Assembly: GCF_023721755.1 (NCBI RefSeq)
Contig: NZ_JAMDLH010000002.1
Span: 496,001-560,000 of the forward strand
Length of the DNA: 64,000 nucleotides
Direction of reading: 5' to 3'
Source of the DNA: Pleomorphomonas sp. NRK KF1
Lineage (GTDB): Bacteria > Pseudomonadota > Alphaproteobacteria > Rhizobiales > Pleomorphomonadaceae
The notes under the pieces were generated by a model, which saw nothing but the letters and a program-made list of their open reading frames with translations, did not search any database and had not been told where the DNA came from. The stretch's first letter is position 1, and each line of letters begins with the position of its first letter. This document shows positions 9,307 to 17,873 of the stretch, in pieces. The translations under genes and the position numbers were made by a program.

Positions 9307-9494
9307 GGAACTCTTCCCTGTTCTTACGCGACGGCGGTTCGCCTTCTTCCTGGGAATGCTCTAGCGGCGGCGCAACTCGGCCGCAAGCGCGCCGGCGGCA
9401 GTGAAAGATCGTTTTTTGACCGCCGGTCTCGCCAAGGCGTCGTGAAGACGCCATATCGATCCGGCATGCCCATCCGATGACGGAGATAGCAATC

Positions 9495-10343
9495 ATGACC
9501 GATGCCGCCCCCCAGCAAACCGTTCCTTCCCTTGGGCTGGCGCTTGGCGGTGGCGGTGCGCGTGGTCTCGCCCACGTGCATGTACTCGCAGCTCTCGACG
9601 ATCTCGGCATTCGTCCGTCGGCCATCGTCGGCTGTTCGATCGGGGCGCTGATCGGCGCCCCCGCAGCAGCTGGGCTATCGGGCGCAGAGATCGAGGACGA
9701 GGTACTCGCCGCGCTTGGCCGACCAGCGGACCTCTGGGGCAAGATATGGAAGCTTCGCCCGCGCAGCCTCGCCGAAGTCGTCGGAGGCTTGCCGCTATTC
9801 GACCCGGAAGCGGCAATCCGCGAGTTCCTGCCCGAGCGAGTTCCCGACGACTTTGACGATCTTCCCATCCCCTTCTCGGCCGTCGCCGCCGACTATTACG
9901 GGGCCGCCGAAGTGGAGATCGGCGCGGGCTCGTTGCGGCGCGCCGTCGCTGCCTCGATCGCCCTGCCCGCCCTGTTCCGGCCGGTGGAGATCGGCGGCCT
10001 GACCTTGATCGACGGTGGCGTGGTCAATCCGCTGCCTTTCGACAAGCTGCCGGAGGACGTCGGGATGATCGTCGCGGTCGACGTGGTGGGCATGCCCGTG
10101 CGGTCCGACAAGGGGCGTCCGCCCGGCGCCCGCGAAGCGCTGTTCGGCTCAAGCCAGATCCTGATGCAGTCCCTCATCTCCGAGAAGCTCAAGTCGCGCC
10201 AGCCGGATGTGCTGATCCGTCCGCCGATCGACGGTATCGGCGTGCTAGACTTCACCAAGGCCAAGGACATTCTCGCCGCCACCGCCTGCGTCCGCGAGGA
10301 GGTCAAGGCGGCCATCGGGCGCCGTCTAGACGCCGCGGCGTGA
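9495..10343 (+). CDS. Patatin-like phospholipase (RssA-type)
   Basis: About 282 residues. The Ser/Asp dyad of patatin hydrolases is complete: oxyanion-hole GGGGARG at residues 18-24, nucleophile elbow GCSIG at 46-50 with Ser48, and the IDGGVVNPLP segment carrying the catalytic aspartate. An in-frame ATG lies 18 bases further upstream (9477), but GGAG at 9482-9485 sits nine bases before 9495, which favours the shorter start. No signal peptide, so a cytoplasmic or membrane-associated lipid hydrolase is likely. It abuts tadA convergently: the stop codons are directly adjacent with no intergenic base. Confidence 0.9.
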   Translation: MTDAAPQQTVPSLGLALGGGGARGLAHVHVLAALDDLGIRPSAIVGCSIGALIGAPAAAGLSGAEIEDEVLAALGRPADLWGKIWKLRPRSLAEVVGGLPLFDPEAAIREFLPERVPDDFDDLPIPFSAVAADYYGAAEVEIGAGSLRRAVAASIALPALFRPVEIGGLTLIDGGVVNPLPFDKLPEDVGMIVAVDVVGMPVRSDKGRPPGAREALFGSSQILMQSLISEKLKSRQPDVLIRPPIDGIGVLDFTKAKDILAATACVREEVKAAIGRRLDAAA

Positions 10344-10784
10344 TTATCGCTTGCCCGCGAAGAAGTCCTTGAGGAGCCGTCCGGCCTCGCTTTCACCGAT
10401 GCCCGAATAGACCTCCGGCGCATGATGACAGCCGGGCGAAGCGAAGAAGCGAACGTTGTGTTCCACCGCGCCGCCCTTCTCGTCGGCCGCCGCGTAGTAG
10501 AGACGCCGCAGGCGTGCAAAGGATATGGCTCCGGCGCACATGGCGCAGGGCTCGAGGCTGACATAGAGATCGCAGCCGATCAGCCGCTCCGAACCGATCC
10601 TGGCGGCGGCGGCGCGGATCGCCAGAATTTCAGCGTGAGCGGTGGGGTCGGCAAGCTCAAGAGTCCGGTTGCCGGCGGCGGCCAGAACGGCACCGTCGCG
10701 CACGATCACCGCGCCGACGGGTACCTCACCTCGGGCAGCCGCCAAGCGCGCCTCTTCGATCGCCATGTCCATGAAGCCGGGCAT
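10344..10784 (-). CDS. tadA: tRNA-specific adenosine deaminase
   Basis: A 146-residue zinc deaminase that converts A34 of tRNA-Arg(ACG) to inosine. Motifs: HAE at residues 50-52 (zinc ligand and catalytic glutamate) and PCAMC at 79-83 (two cysteine zinc ligands), with MCAGA typical of TadA as opposed to other CDA members. Length fits. The stop codon directly abuts that of the convergent patatin-like gene. It is divergent from rluB across 131 bases, the common TadA/RluB neighbourhood of Hyphomicrobiales. Confidence 0.95.
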   Translation of the reverse strand: MPGFMDMAIEEARLAAARGEVPVGAVIVRDGAVLAAAGNRTLELADPTAHAEILAIRAAAARIGSERLIGCDLYVSLEPCAMCAGAISFARLRRLYYAAADEKGGAVEHNVRFFASPGCHHAPEVYSGIGESEAGRLLKDFFAGKR

Positions 10785-10915
10785 GCTTTTCCTCTATACT
10801 GGCGACACGCGGTATAACCCGGCGATCGCCAGACGAACATAGGCTCGGCGCGAGCACGCCCACCGATCAACAGACCGGCTGCACGTCGCCTGCTTTTCCT
10901 GCTAAGAGCGTCGGC

Positions 10916-12286
10916 ATGATCAAGACTCCCTCCCCCGCCCCCAAGGCGAAGAAATCTCCGGCCAAGGCCGACGACGGCGCCGACCGCATCGCCAAGGTGA
11001 TCGCGCGCGCCGGTCTATGCTCGCGGCGCGAGGCCGAAACGTGGATCGCCGACGGTCGCGTCAAGCTCAACGGCCGCGTGCTCGACACGCCGGCAATCAC
11101 TGTCAAGCCCGACGACAAGGTCGAGGTCGACGGCCAGCCGCTGCCCGAGCGGGAGAGAACCCGCCTCTGGCTGTTTCACAAGCCGCGCGGCACCGTTACG
11201 ACCACCTACGACCCCGAAGGACGGCCAACGGTATTCTCGATCCTGCCCGAGGACCTGCCGCGCGTCATGACCATCGGTCGCCTCGACATCAACACCGAGG
11301 GGCTGCTGTTGCTGACCAACGACGGCGGTCTCGCCCGCGTGCTGGAGCTTCCGGCCACCGGCTGGCTTCGCCGCTATCGCGTGCGTGCCCATGGCGACAT
11401 CGATCAGGCCCGGCTCGATGCGCTGAAGGACGGCATCGCCATCGACGGCATTCTCTACGGCTCGGTGGAGGCAACAATCGACCGTCGCCAGGGCGACAAC
11501 GTCTGGCTGACGGTAGGACTGCGCGAGGGCAAGAACCGCGAGGTGAAAACCATTCTCGCCCATCTCGGCCTCGACGTGAACCGACTGATCCGCGTCTCCT
11601 TCGGTCCGTTCCAGTTGGGCGAATTGGCCGACGGCGCCGTCGAGGAGGTACCGCGCCGCGTTCTGCGTGCCCAGCTCGGCGACCGGCTGGCCGGCGAGGC
11701 GGGGGCCGATTTCGATCCGCGCGAGGAAGATCGAGCACCGATCCAGTCGGTGCTGGCCAAGGCAGGCAAGACGACGCCCGCTTCGAAAGACAAGCAGCCT
11801 GTTGCCAGGGATCGAGCACAGTCTCGACCGAAAGGCGTGTCGGCGGCGGCAAACCGCAAACGCCACGAAGCCGATCTCGATGCCGCGCAAGGCCGGCAGT
11901 CGACCGGGCGGAACAGCAGCAAGACAGGCACAGGCAAGCCGCCGGTTCGTGTCGCCAAGGCGGAAAGGCCGCAGCGCGCCACCCTGACGCTCAAGAGCGA
12001 GGCGAAAGACGGGCGCCGCGACGGCCGGCTGAGCCGCCGCGCCGAGGCCGAGGACGCACCGCGCGCCTACAAGTCGGGCAAGAGCTTCGAGGTCGATCGC
12101 AAACCGCGCGCCCACGGCGACGAGCCGGCGCGCGTTCGCGGCGACCGACCGCAGCGCGGCATCACGCCGAAGGGCAGCCGCATTCAGGACGGAAGTCCGA
12201 TGAGCGCGCCGGGTGGCAAGGGATCAAAGGGCGGCCGCGGCGGGCCGGGCAAGCCGAGGGGACGCGATGCGGATCGTCGCCGGTAA
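10916..12286 (+). CDS. rluB: 23S rRNA pseudouridine synthase RluB-like, with long basic tail
   Basis: A 456-residue RsuA/RluB/E/F family enzyme. An S4 RNA-binding domain occupies residues 24-70 (RIAKVIARAGLCSRREAE). The catalytic domain contains GRLDINTEGLLLL at 121-133 with Asp124 as nucleophile. The catalytic part ends near residue 250. The remaining 200 residues are a low-complexity tail rich in K, R, A, G and D, ending GRDADRRR. Long disordered tails are common in alphaproteobacterial RluB-like proteins and probably bind RNA. The end overlaps rsmD by 20 bases, so the two rRNA-modification genes form an operon. Site specificity (U2605 in E. coli RluB) is inferred from homology. Confidence 0.92.
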   Translation: MIKTPSPAPKAKKSPAKADDGADRIAKVIARAGLCSRREAETWIADGRVKLNGRVLDTPAITVKPDDKVEVDGQPLPERERTRLWLFHKPRGTVTTTYDPEGRPTVFSILPEDLPRVMTIGRLDINTEGLLLLTNDGGLARVLELPATGWLRRYRVRAHGDIDQARLDALKDGIAIDGILYGSVEATIDRRQGDNVWLTVGLREGKNREVKTILAHLGLDVNRLIRVSFGPFQLGELADGAVEEVPRRVLRAQLGDRLAGEAGADFDPREEDRAPIQSVLAKAGKTTPASKDKQPVARDRAQSRPKGVSAAANRKRHEADLDAAQGRQSTGRNSSKTGTGKPPVRVAKAERPQRATLTLKSEAKDGRRDGRLSRRAEAEDAPRAYKSGKSFEVDRKPRAHGDEPARVRGDRPQRGITPKGSRIQDGSPMSAPGGKGSKGGRGGPGKPRGRDADRRR

Positions 12287-12827
12287 GCATCGCGGCGCGG
12301 CGCTGGCCACCCCGGCGTCCGGCAGCCTCGCCATCCGCCCCACGTCAGACCGCTTGCGCGAGAGCGTCTTCAACATTCTCGAGCATGCCTATGACGGCGT
12401 TCTCGAGGATGCTCGCGTCATGGACGTTTTCGCCGGCACCGGCGCCCTCGGATTCGAGGCTATGAGCCGTGGGGCGAAGACCTGCCTTTTCGTCGAAGAG
12501 GCGGCGGAGGCGCGTGGCCTGATCCGTCGCAATCAGGAAGCCCTCGGCCTGATGGGGACGACGCGCATCTTTCGCCGCGACGCGACCGCCATGGGCTCGA
12601 TCGGCCCGGCCGAGCCCTACGGCCTCGTTTTCCTCGATCCGCCATACGGCAAGGAACTCGCCGAAAAGGCGATTGCCTCGCTGCTCGCAGGCGGTTGGCT
12701 CGCGGAGGACGCCCTCGTTATCATCGAGGAGGCGGCCAAGGCCGAGGTGACGCTGCCCGACGGCCTTGAGCGGCTCGACCAGCGCACCTATGGCGAAACG
12801 CAGGTGGTCTTCGCCCGCCGGAGCTGA
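12267..12827 (+). CDS. rsmD: 16S rRNA (guanine(966)-N(2))-methyltransferase
   Basis: From the ATG at 12267 the product is 186 residues, the normal RsmD size, beginning MRIVAGKHRG, a family hallmark. The SAM-binding VMDVFAGTGALGFEA lies at residues 51-65 and the catalytic DPPY at 124-127. I rejected the longer frame from 12213 because its extra 18 residues lie wholly in the rluB tail and a GAGGGGA Shine-Dalgarno precedes 12267. It methylates G966 in assembled 30S particles. Translationally coupled to rluB by overlap; a strong hairpin follows the stop. Confidence 0.96.
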   Translation: MRIVAGKHRGAALATPASGSLAIRPTSDRLRESVFNILEHAYDGVLEDARVMDVFAGTGALGFEAMSRGAKTCLFVEEAAEARGLIRRNQEALGLMGTTRIFRRDATAMGSIGPAEPYGLVFLDPPYGKELAEKAIASLLAGGWLAEDALVIIEEAAKAEVTLPDGLERLDQRTYGETQVVFARRS

Positions 12828-12846
12828 GCAAACACTCATACGCGTT

Positions 12847-12878
12847 CCGCTTGATCCGGACTCATCCGGCTCAAGCGG
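12847..12878. terminator. Bidirectional hairpin between rsmD and the PPOX-like gene
   Basis: CCGCTTGA (12847-12854) pairs with TCAAGCGG (12871-12878) and inner CCGGA pairs with TCCGG around a CTCA loop, giving 13 pairs with one mismatch. It lies between convergent genes and is followed by GTTTC. The T-run is short, so the termination strength is uncertain. Confidence 0.6.
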
Positions 12879-12965
12879 GTTTCGGCCTGACCGGCCGGCG
12901 CCCAGTCGGGCGCTTCCGCTTCTGTCAGGTTCCGCCCGAAAGGTCGAAACCCGACGGAAACGGTA

Positions 12966-13628
12966 TCAGTCAGGGCCGAGTAGAAGGTCCCTCACCTCTC
13001 CCGGATGCTCGGCGCGGCGCGAAAAGTGTAGCCGTGTCACGCCGCCGTCCAGGAGATCCGCGCCATCGGGGTCAACCGCCACCAACCGAGCTCCAGCGCT
13101 GCTGAAGTTCTTCAAAAGCGCGGCTTCGGCCTCAGCGAACGCCTCAGCCAGAGCCGGCGGCACCAGAAAATCGCTAGCGCCGAGTCGAGCGATCCGACCG
13201 AAGCCGGCAACCAGATGAATGCCCTCCATCGCCATGCGATAAATGGAGAAGTCGGTGAATTCGGCGTAGCCCTCAGCCTCCGGATGGCGGTCGACGAAGC
13301 GCCAGAAGAGACGATCATGGTCGTCCTGATCGCGCGCAATGCACGTCAGGCGACCGACGATGGTAACACGGGCGCCTGCCAACGGGTCCTCGTCGCCATC
13401 GGCCGGCACCTGCATCAGCAACGAAGCCCGGTTGTCGCGTTCGAGGTGGCGTGCGTGGGCGGCGAGGCTCGAGAGAAGAAGAAGCGGTGACCCGTCGAAA
13501 TCGGTTGCCACCGTCACGAAGGTGACGAATGGCCCGCCGTCGGGTGTGAGCGTACCGAGCGAGGCCGTCGCCGCCGAACGCACGATCCGACGTGTCATAT
13601 CCCTCGCATCGAAGCGGCTGTCATCCAT
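12966..13628 (-). CDS. HugZ-like / pyridoxamine-5'-phosphate-oxidase-fold protein
   Basis: A 220-residue split-barrel protein. Residues 10-105 carry the flavin-binding barrel (LGTLTPDGGPFVTFV, then PLLLLSSLAAHARHLE and ASLLM). The C-terminal half contains FSIYRMAMEGIHLVAGFGRIARL, as in HugZ/HutZ-type and pyridoxamine-oxidase-like proteins, where the region coordinates heme or closes the dimer. Function in this organism could be heme degradation or flavin-dependent reduction; no heme uptake genes are nearby. Divergent from chvI across 264 bases and convergent with rsmD. Family call is good, activity unproven. Confidence 0.78.
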   Translation of the reverse strand: MDDSRFDARDMTRRIVRSAATASLGTLTPDGGPFVTFVTVATDFDGSPLLLLSSLAAHARHLERDNRASLLMQVPADGDEDPLAGARVTIVGRLTCIARDQDDHDRLFWRFVDRHPEAEGYAEFTDFSIYRMAMEGIHLVAGFGRIARLGASDFLVPPALAEAFAEAEAALLKNFSSAGARLVAVDPDGADLLDGGVTRLHFSRRAEHPGEVRDLLLGPD

Positions 13629-13892
13629 CTGAGATCTCCCTTCAGCTCCCCGGCAGACGTCCTGTTTGCAACCGAAGCGGAGCGAACTTTTCGGAAAGAT
13701 AGCCGGCGCTTCATCGCTTTCGATCGGAAATCACTCTCGCCCCGCCGATTGGCGGTGAAAAAGCGAATGAATTCTTGATCTTTCTACAATGTTGCCCAGA
13801 TTCCGCTCAACTCTGCTACAAAGGTCCGGCTACCGAAACCGACCGAACATGACATGAAGAGCTGAAGCTCGGAACTGACGGGGACCTGGGGC

Positions 13893-14597
13893 ATGCCGAC
13901 CATCGCGCTCGTGGACGATGACAGAAACATCCTGACCTCCGTCTCGATCGCCCTCGAATCGGAGGGCTATCGGGTGGAGACCTACACCGACGGAGCCTCC
14001 GCCCTCGACGGCCTCACCAAGGCTCAGCCCGATCTCGCCATTCTCGACATCAAGATGCCGCGCATGGACGGCATGGAGCTGCTGCGTCGTCTCCGCCAGA
14101 AGACCGACATGCCCGTCATCTTCCTGACTTCCAAGGACGACGAGATCGACGAGCTGTTCGGTCTGAAAATGGGCGCCGACGACTTCATCCACAAGCCGTT
14201 CTCGCAGCGCCTTCTGGTCGAGCGCGTCAAGGCGGTGTTGCGCCGCGTCGCTCCACGCGACACCTCCGCCGCCCCGAAGCCGACCGATGCCAACCGCAAC
14301 ATCGAACGCGGCAACCTCGTCATGGACCAGGAGCGGCATACCTGCACCTGGAAGGGCCAGAACGTGGTGCTGACGGTCACGGAGTTCCTGATCCTGTTCG
14401 CGCTCGCCCAGCGCCCCGGCGTGGTCAAGAGCCGCAACGCGCTGATGGACGCGGCCTACGACGATCAGGTCTATGTCGACGATCGCACTATCGACAGCCA
14501 CATCAAGCGGCTGCGCAAGAAGTTCAAGGCCATCGACGACGACTTCGAGATGATCGAGACCCTCTACGGCGTCGGTTACCGCTTCAAGGAGATGTGA
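13893..14597 (+). CDS. chvI: Response regulator ChvI (OmpR/PhoB family)
   Basis: A 234-residue two-domain regulator. The receiver domain has ALVDDD at residues 5-10, the phosphoacceptor Asp52 in LDIKMP, and the HKP lysine. The C-terminal winged helix (about 130-234) ends VGYRFKEM and includes the unusual, ChvI-typical [21 protein letters not shown] segment. With ChvG it controls acid and envelope stress responses, exopolysaccharide and motility in Hyphomicrobiales; the periplasmic repressor ExoR is not in the window. chvG follows after 96 bases that hold a palindromic element. Upstream, TTGCCC at 13792 and a TACAAA-like hexamer near 13817 could be a promoter, but this is weak. Confidence 0.95.
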   Translation: MPTIALVDDDRNILTSVSIALESEGYRVETYTDGASALDGLTKAQPDLAILDIKMPRMDGMELLRRLRQKTDMPVIFLTSKDDEIDELFGLKMGADDFIHKPFSQRLLVERVKAVLRRVAPRDTSAAPKPTDANRNIERGNLVMDQERHTCTWKGQNVVLTVTEFLILFALAQRPGVVKSRNALMDAAYDDQVYVDDRTIDSHIKRLRKKFKAIDDDFEMIETLYGVGYRFKEM

Positions 14598-14620
14598 GGC
14601 GGGCTCTCGCGGAGCGATTT

Positions 14621-14662
14621 GACATTTGCACTCGCGGCCAGCATCTGGCGGAGGCAAATGTC
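14621..14662. repeat. Palindromic element, copy 2 (between chvI and chvG)
   Basis: GACATTTGC (14621-14629) and GCAAATGTC (14654-14662) are perfect reverse complements, and the left arm continues ACTCGC as in copy 1 at 7646-7686. The hairpin would form in the chvI-chvG message and could tune chvG expression. Confidence 0.6.
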
Positions 14663-14693
14663 TGAGTCGAACCACTAGCGGGATACAAGGTCG

Positions 14694-16466
14694 ATGAGGG
14701 GAAGCCAGGACGCTGATCGGGCCGATGGCGGACGCATCCAGACGATGCGTCGGTTGGCTCCGGTCATTACTCGCCGCGTCAAGCGCTTCGCGGCGACGTC
14801 GATTGGAACCTCCCTGAGCCGTCGCATCCTTGTCCTCAATCTCGCCGCGCTGGTGGCGCTCGTCTCGGGCATCCTCTACCTCAACCAGTTTCGCGCCGGA
14901 CTGATCGACGCACGCGTCGAGAGCCTGCTGACGCAGGGCGAGATCATGGCCGGCGCCATCGCCGCGTCGGCTTCGGCCATATCGAATACCATCACCATCG
15001 ACCCGGAGCGGTTGCTGCAGATGCAGGCAGGCGGCGAGGTAACCACGCCGTCCGATCCGGAGAGCCTCGACTTCCCGATCAACCCCGAGCGGGTGGCGCC
15101 ACTCTTGCGCCGGTTGATAACGCCGACGAAGACACGCGCGCGCATTTATGATCGCGACGGCATCCTGATCCTCGATTCTCGATTTCTCTACTCGCGTGGT
15201 CAGGTGTTGCGCTTCAACCTGCCGCCGTCGAAGCCACCGCAACCGTCTCTCTTCGAACAGGCGATCAACGCCATCAATTTCCGGCTGAGGCGGATCGATC
15301 TTCCAGTCTACCGAGAGCTCGGTGGCGGTAACGGGCGCGGCTATCCCGAGGTGGAGCGGGCTCTCAACGGGTCCCCCGGCACGGTGGTCCGCGTCACCGA
15401 GGCGGGCGAGATGATCGTCTCCGTTGCAGTACCGGTGCAGCGCGTTGGCGTGGTCGTCGGTTCCTTGCTGCTGTCCACCGAGGGCGGCGACATCGATGCC
15501 ATCGTCGCTGCCGAACGTTGGGGCATTTTCCGCGTCTTTCTGGTGGCGGCGGCGGTTACCACAACGCTGTCCTTCCTGCTGGCCGGAACCATTGCCCGTC
15601 CGCTGCGCCGCCTTGCCGCCGCAGCCGATCGCATCCGGCGGGGCGTCAAGCAGCGCGAGGAGATCCCCTCCTTCGACCGCGAAGACGAGATCGGCGATCT
15701 CGCCCGCGCCTTTCGCGATATGACCAACGCGCTCTACAGCCGCATGGACGCCACCGAGAGCTTCGCCGCCGATGTCGCCCACGAACTCAAGAATCCGCTG
15801 ACCTCGCTGCGCTCCGCAGTAGAGACCCTGCCGCTTGCCAGGAGCGATACCAGCCGGGAGCGCCTGCTCGAGATCATCCAGCACGACGTCCGCCGCCTCG
15901 ACCGGCTGATCACCGACATCTCCGACGCCTCGCGCCTCGATGCCGAACTCGCCCGCGAGGACGTGGCGCCACTCGACGTCGGCCGGCTCGTCGAGGGCGT
16001 CGTCTCGCTGGCGCGCGAGACGGGGCGCCATCAAGAGGTCGGCATCGATCTCCGGATCGACCGTGGCGAAGGCAACAAGCCCCTGACGGTCCTCGGCCAC
16101 GACAGCCGGCTCGGGCAGGTGTTCAACAACCTGATCGACAACGCCCGTTCGTTTTCTCCCGAGGGCGGGCAAGTGGAGGTAGTGGTCCGCCGCGACGACG
16201 GCATGATCGAGGTCGTCGTCGACGATCATGGGCCGGGCATCCGCGCCGAAAAGCTCGAGCGGGTCTTCGAGCGCTTCTACACCGATCGCCCCGAGGGCGA
16301 AGGCTTCGGAAACAACTCCGGCCTCGGCCTGTCGATCTCCAAGCAGATCGTCGAGGCCCATCGCGGCACCATCATGGCGATCAACCGCAAGGACGACCCC
16401 GCCACGCCCGATCGTGTCACAGGCGCGCGTTTCGTCGTGTCGTTGCCGGCCGATCTCGCCACATGA
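14694..16466 (+). CDS. chvG: Sensor histidine kinase ChvG
   Basis: A 590-residue membrane kinase. Order: cytoplasmic basic N-terminus, membrane segment (about 45-65), periplasmic sensor domain (about 70-275), second membrane segment (276-300), HAMP (300-350), HisKA with DVAHELKNPLTSL at 360-372 (His363 phosphorylated), and an HATPase domain with N-box FNNLIDNARSFSPEGG (477-492), DDHGPGI (510-516) and GLGLSISKQIVEAH (543-556). The stop overlaps the hprK start (ATGA), which couples sensing to the PTS branch. In related bacteria ExoR binds the periplasmic domain to hold the kinase off. Confidence 0.96.
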   Translation: MRGSQDADRADGGRIQTMRRLAPVITRRVKRFAATSIGTSLSRRILVLNLAALVALVSGILYLNQFRAGLIDARVESLLTQGEIMAGAIAASASAISNTITIDPERLLQMQAGGEVTTPSDPESLDFPINPERVAPLLRRLITPTKTRARIYDRDGILILDSRFLYSRGQVLRFNLPPSKPPQPSLFEQAINAINFRLRRIDLPVYRELGGGNGRGYPEVERALNGSPGTVVRVTEAGEMIVSVAVPVQRVGVVVGSLLLSTEGGDIDAIVAAERWGIFRVFLVAAAVTTTLSFLLAGTIARPLRRLAAAADRIRRGVKQREEIPSFDREDEIGDLARAFRDMTNALYSRMDATESFAADVAHELKNPLTSLRSAVETLPLARSDTSRERLLEIIQHDVRRLDRLITDISDASRLDAELAREDVAPLDVGRLVEGVVSLARETGRHQEVGIDLRIDRGEGNKPLTVLGHDSRLGQVFNNLIDNARSFSPEGGQVEVVVRRDDGMIEVVVDDHGPGIRAEKLERVFERFYTDRPEGEGFGNNSGLGLSISKQIVEAHRGTIMAINRKDDPATPDRVTGARFVVSLPADLAT

Positions 16467-16915
16467 CCCCGCCCACCGTTCACGCCACCGCCGTCGTCAT
16501 CGGCGAAGCCGGACTGCTGATCCGCGGGGCCTCGGGAGCAGGCAAGACCTCGCTGGCCTTCGCGCTCGTCGAAGAGGCCCGACGGAAGGGCGTCTATGCC
16601 GCCTTTGTCGCCGATGACCGCGTGGCGCTGTCCTGCGTCAATGGCCGGATCGTCGCCCGCTGCCCGGAGACCATTTCCGGCCTTGCCGAGAGACGCGGTC
16701 GCGGGGTGGAACGGGTGGACCATGTTCCGGCGGCGGTGATCCGCCTCGTCGCCGACCTTGTAGACCCGGAGGCCGTCGCCCGCCTGCCGGAAATCGCAGA
16801 GGAAGAAGCCGAAATCGACGGGGTGAAGCTGCCCCGCCAAGCGATTCCGACCCGGCAAACGGCTGTTTCACTGCCGCTTCTGGACGCGGCGCTCGCGGAA
16901 ATGAACAAGATTTAA
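16463..16915 (+). CDS. hprK: HPr kinase/phosphorylase, short alphaproteobacterial form
   Basis: A 150-residue protein corresponding to the C-terminal kinase domain of HprK (about 310 residues in Firmicutes). Walker A is GASGAGKT at residues 22-29. The family's HPr-contact segment follows around ISGLAERRGRGV. Members phosphorylate HPr on the regulatory serine; the target HPr is encoded four genes into the same run (Ser54). The start overlaps chvG by four bases. The truncated form is normal in Hyphomicrobiales. A 262-base gap with no recognised signal separates it from the EIIA gene. Confidence 0.93.
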   Translation: MTPPTVHATAVVIGEAGLLIRGASGAGKTSLAFALVEEARRKGVYAAFVADDRVALSCVNGRIVARCPETISGLAERRGRGVERVDHVPAAVIRLVADLVDPEAVARLPEIAEEEAEIDGVKLPRQAIPTRQTAVSLPLLDAALAEMNKI

Positions 16916-17177
16916 CGATCGCCGCCACAATTCCGACAGAAGATAGCCATTTCCCCTAAACTCCCTCCAAGGCCGGGTTTTTCGGGCTGTCGCCCCGTGT
17001 CTTTTGTTGAGTTGGCACCCCTTGTCGCGCCTTTCCGGAGCGGAGCGAACCGGTTTCCAGTCCGATTTCCTCTTGAAAGAAATCCCGCTCTGGTGAAGAT
17101 GTGGCCCGTTCCAGCTTGGAGCGAACCAACATGGCGTGCCGCATGATCTTCGTAATCTATAGGGATCGGACCCCAGC

Positions 17178-17579
17178 ATGATCGGGTTGGTTCTGGTGAC
17201 GCATGGCCGCCTGGCAGATGAATTCCGGTCGGCACTCGAGCATGTGGTCGGTCCCCAGGCCGATTTCGAGACCATCTGCATCGGCCCTGAAGACGACATG
17301 GAACAACGTCGGAGCGACATCATCGCGTCGGTTGGCCGCGTCAATTCCGGCAAGGGCGTCATCCTGCTCACCGACATGTTCGGCGGCACGCCGTCGAATC
17401 TCGCCATTTCCGTCATGGACATTGGCGACGTAGAGGTCATTGCCGGCGTCAACCTGCCGATGCTGGTCAAGCTCGCGACGGTGCGCAAGGAGCGGCCGCT
17501 CGCCGAGACCGTTACCGAGGCCCGCGACGCCGGTCGCAAGTACATTTCCGTTGCCAGCCAGGTACTCGCCGGATCATGA
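17178..17579 (+). CDS. PTS mannose-type EIIA component
   Basis: A 133-residue EIIA-Man fold protein. The phosphorylated histidine is His9 in LVLVTHG. The GGTPSNLA segment (about residues 74-81) is the family dimer signature. In Hyphomicrobiales this protein is the terminal phosphate acceptor of an incomplete PTS that lacks sugar permeases and regulates carbon and nitrogen metabolism. No EIIB or EIIC is encoded here, in line with that role. The stop overlaps the HPr start (ATGA). Cytoplasmic. Confidence 0.93.
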   Translation: MIGLVLVTHGRLADEFRSALEHVVGPQADFETICIGPEDDMEQRRSDIIASVGRVNSGKGVILLTDMFGGTPSNLAISVMDIGDVEVIAGVNLPMLVKLATVRKERPLAETVTEARDAGRKYISVASQVLAGS

Positions 17580-17869
17580 CAGACGACAGAGCCGACGGCG
17601 CCATCGTCCGCGAGCTGAAGATACTGAACAAGAAGGGCTTGCACGCCCGTGCCTCGGCGAAGTTCGTCCAGTGCGTCGACCGCTTCGAGGCGGAGGTTCT
17701 CGTCCTGAAGGACGGACAGAGCGTGTCGGGAACGTCGATCATGGGGCTGATGATGCTGGCCGCCGGCATCGGCTCATCCATCGAGGTCCAGGCCGCCGGC
17801 TCCGATGCGGAGGCCGCCATCGAGGCGATCGCGGCTCTGGTCAACGACCGGTTCGGCGAGGGCGAGTAG
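17576..17869 (+). CDS. ptsH: HPr phosphocarrier protein
   Basis: A 97-residue HPr. His23 in GLHARASAKF is the catalytic site equivalent to His15; the residue after the arginine is Ala rather than the Pro of enteric HPr. Ser54 in SGTSIMGLMM corresponds to regulatory Ser46, the target of the HprK encoded upstream. Translationally coupled to the EIIA gene. Together these give a phosphorelay from EI-Ntr (not in the window) through HPr to EIIA, with HprK modulating it. Confidence 0.95.
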   Translation: MTDDRADGAIVRELKILNKKGLHARASAKFVQCVDRFEAEVLVLKDGQSVSGTSIMGLMMLAAGIGSSIEVQAAGSDAEAAIEAIAALVNDRFGEGE

Positions 17870-17873
17870 TCCC

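Noticed and set aside
13830-16361. 843-codon open frame on the minus strand over chvI-chvG
   Set aside because: Shadow of two clearly conserved genes; no family resemblance and it would overlap their whole length.
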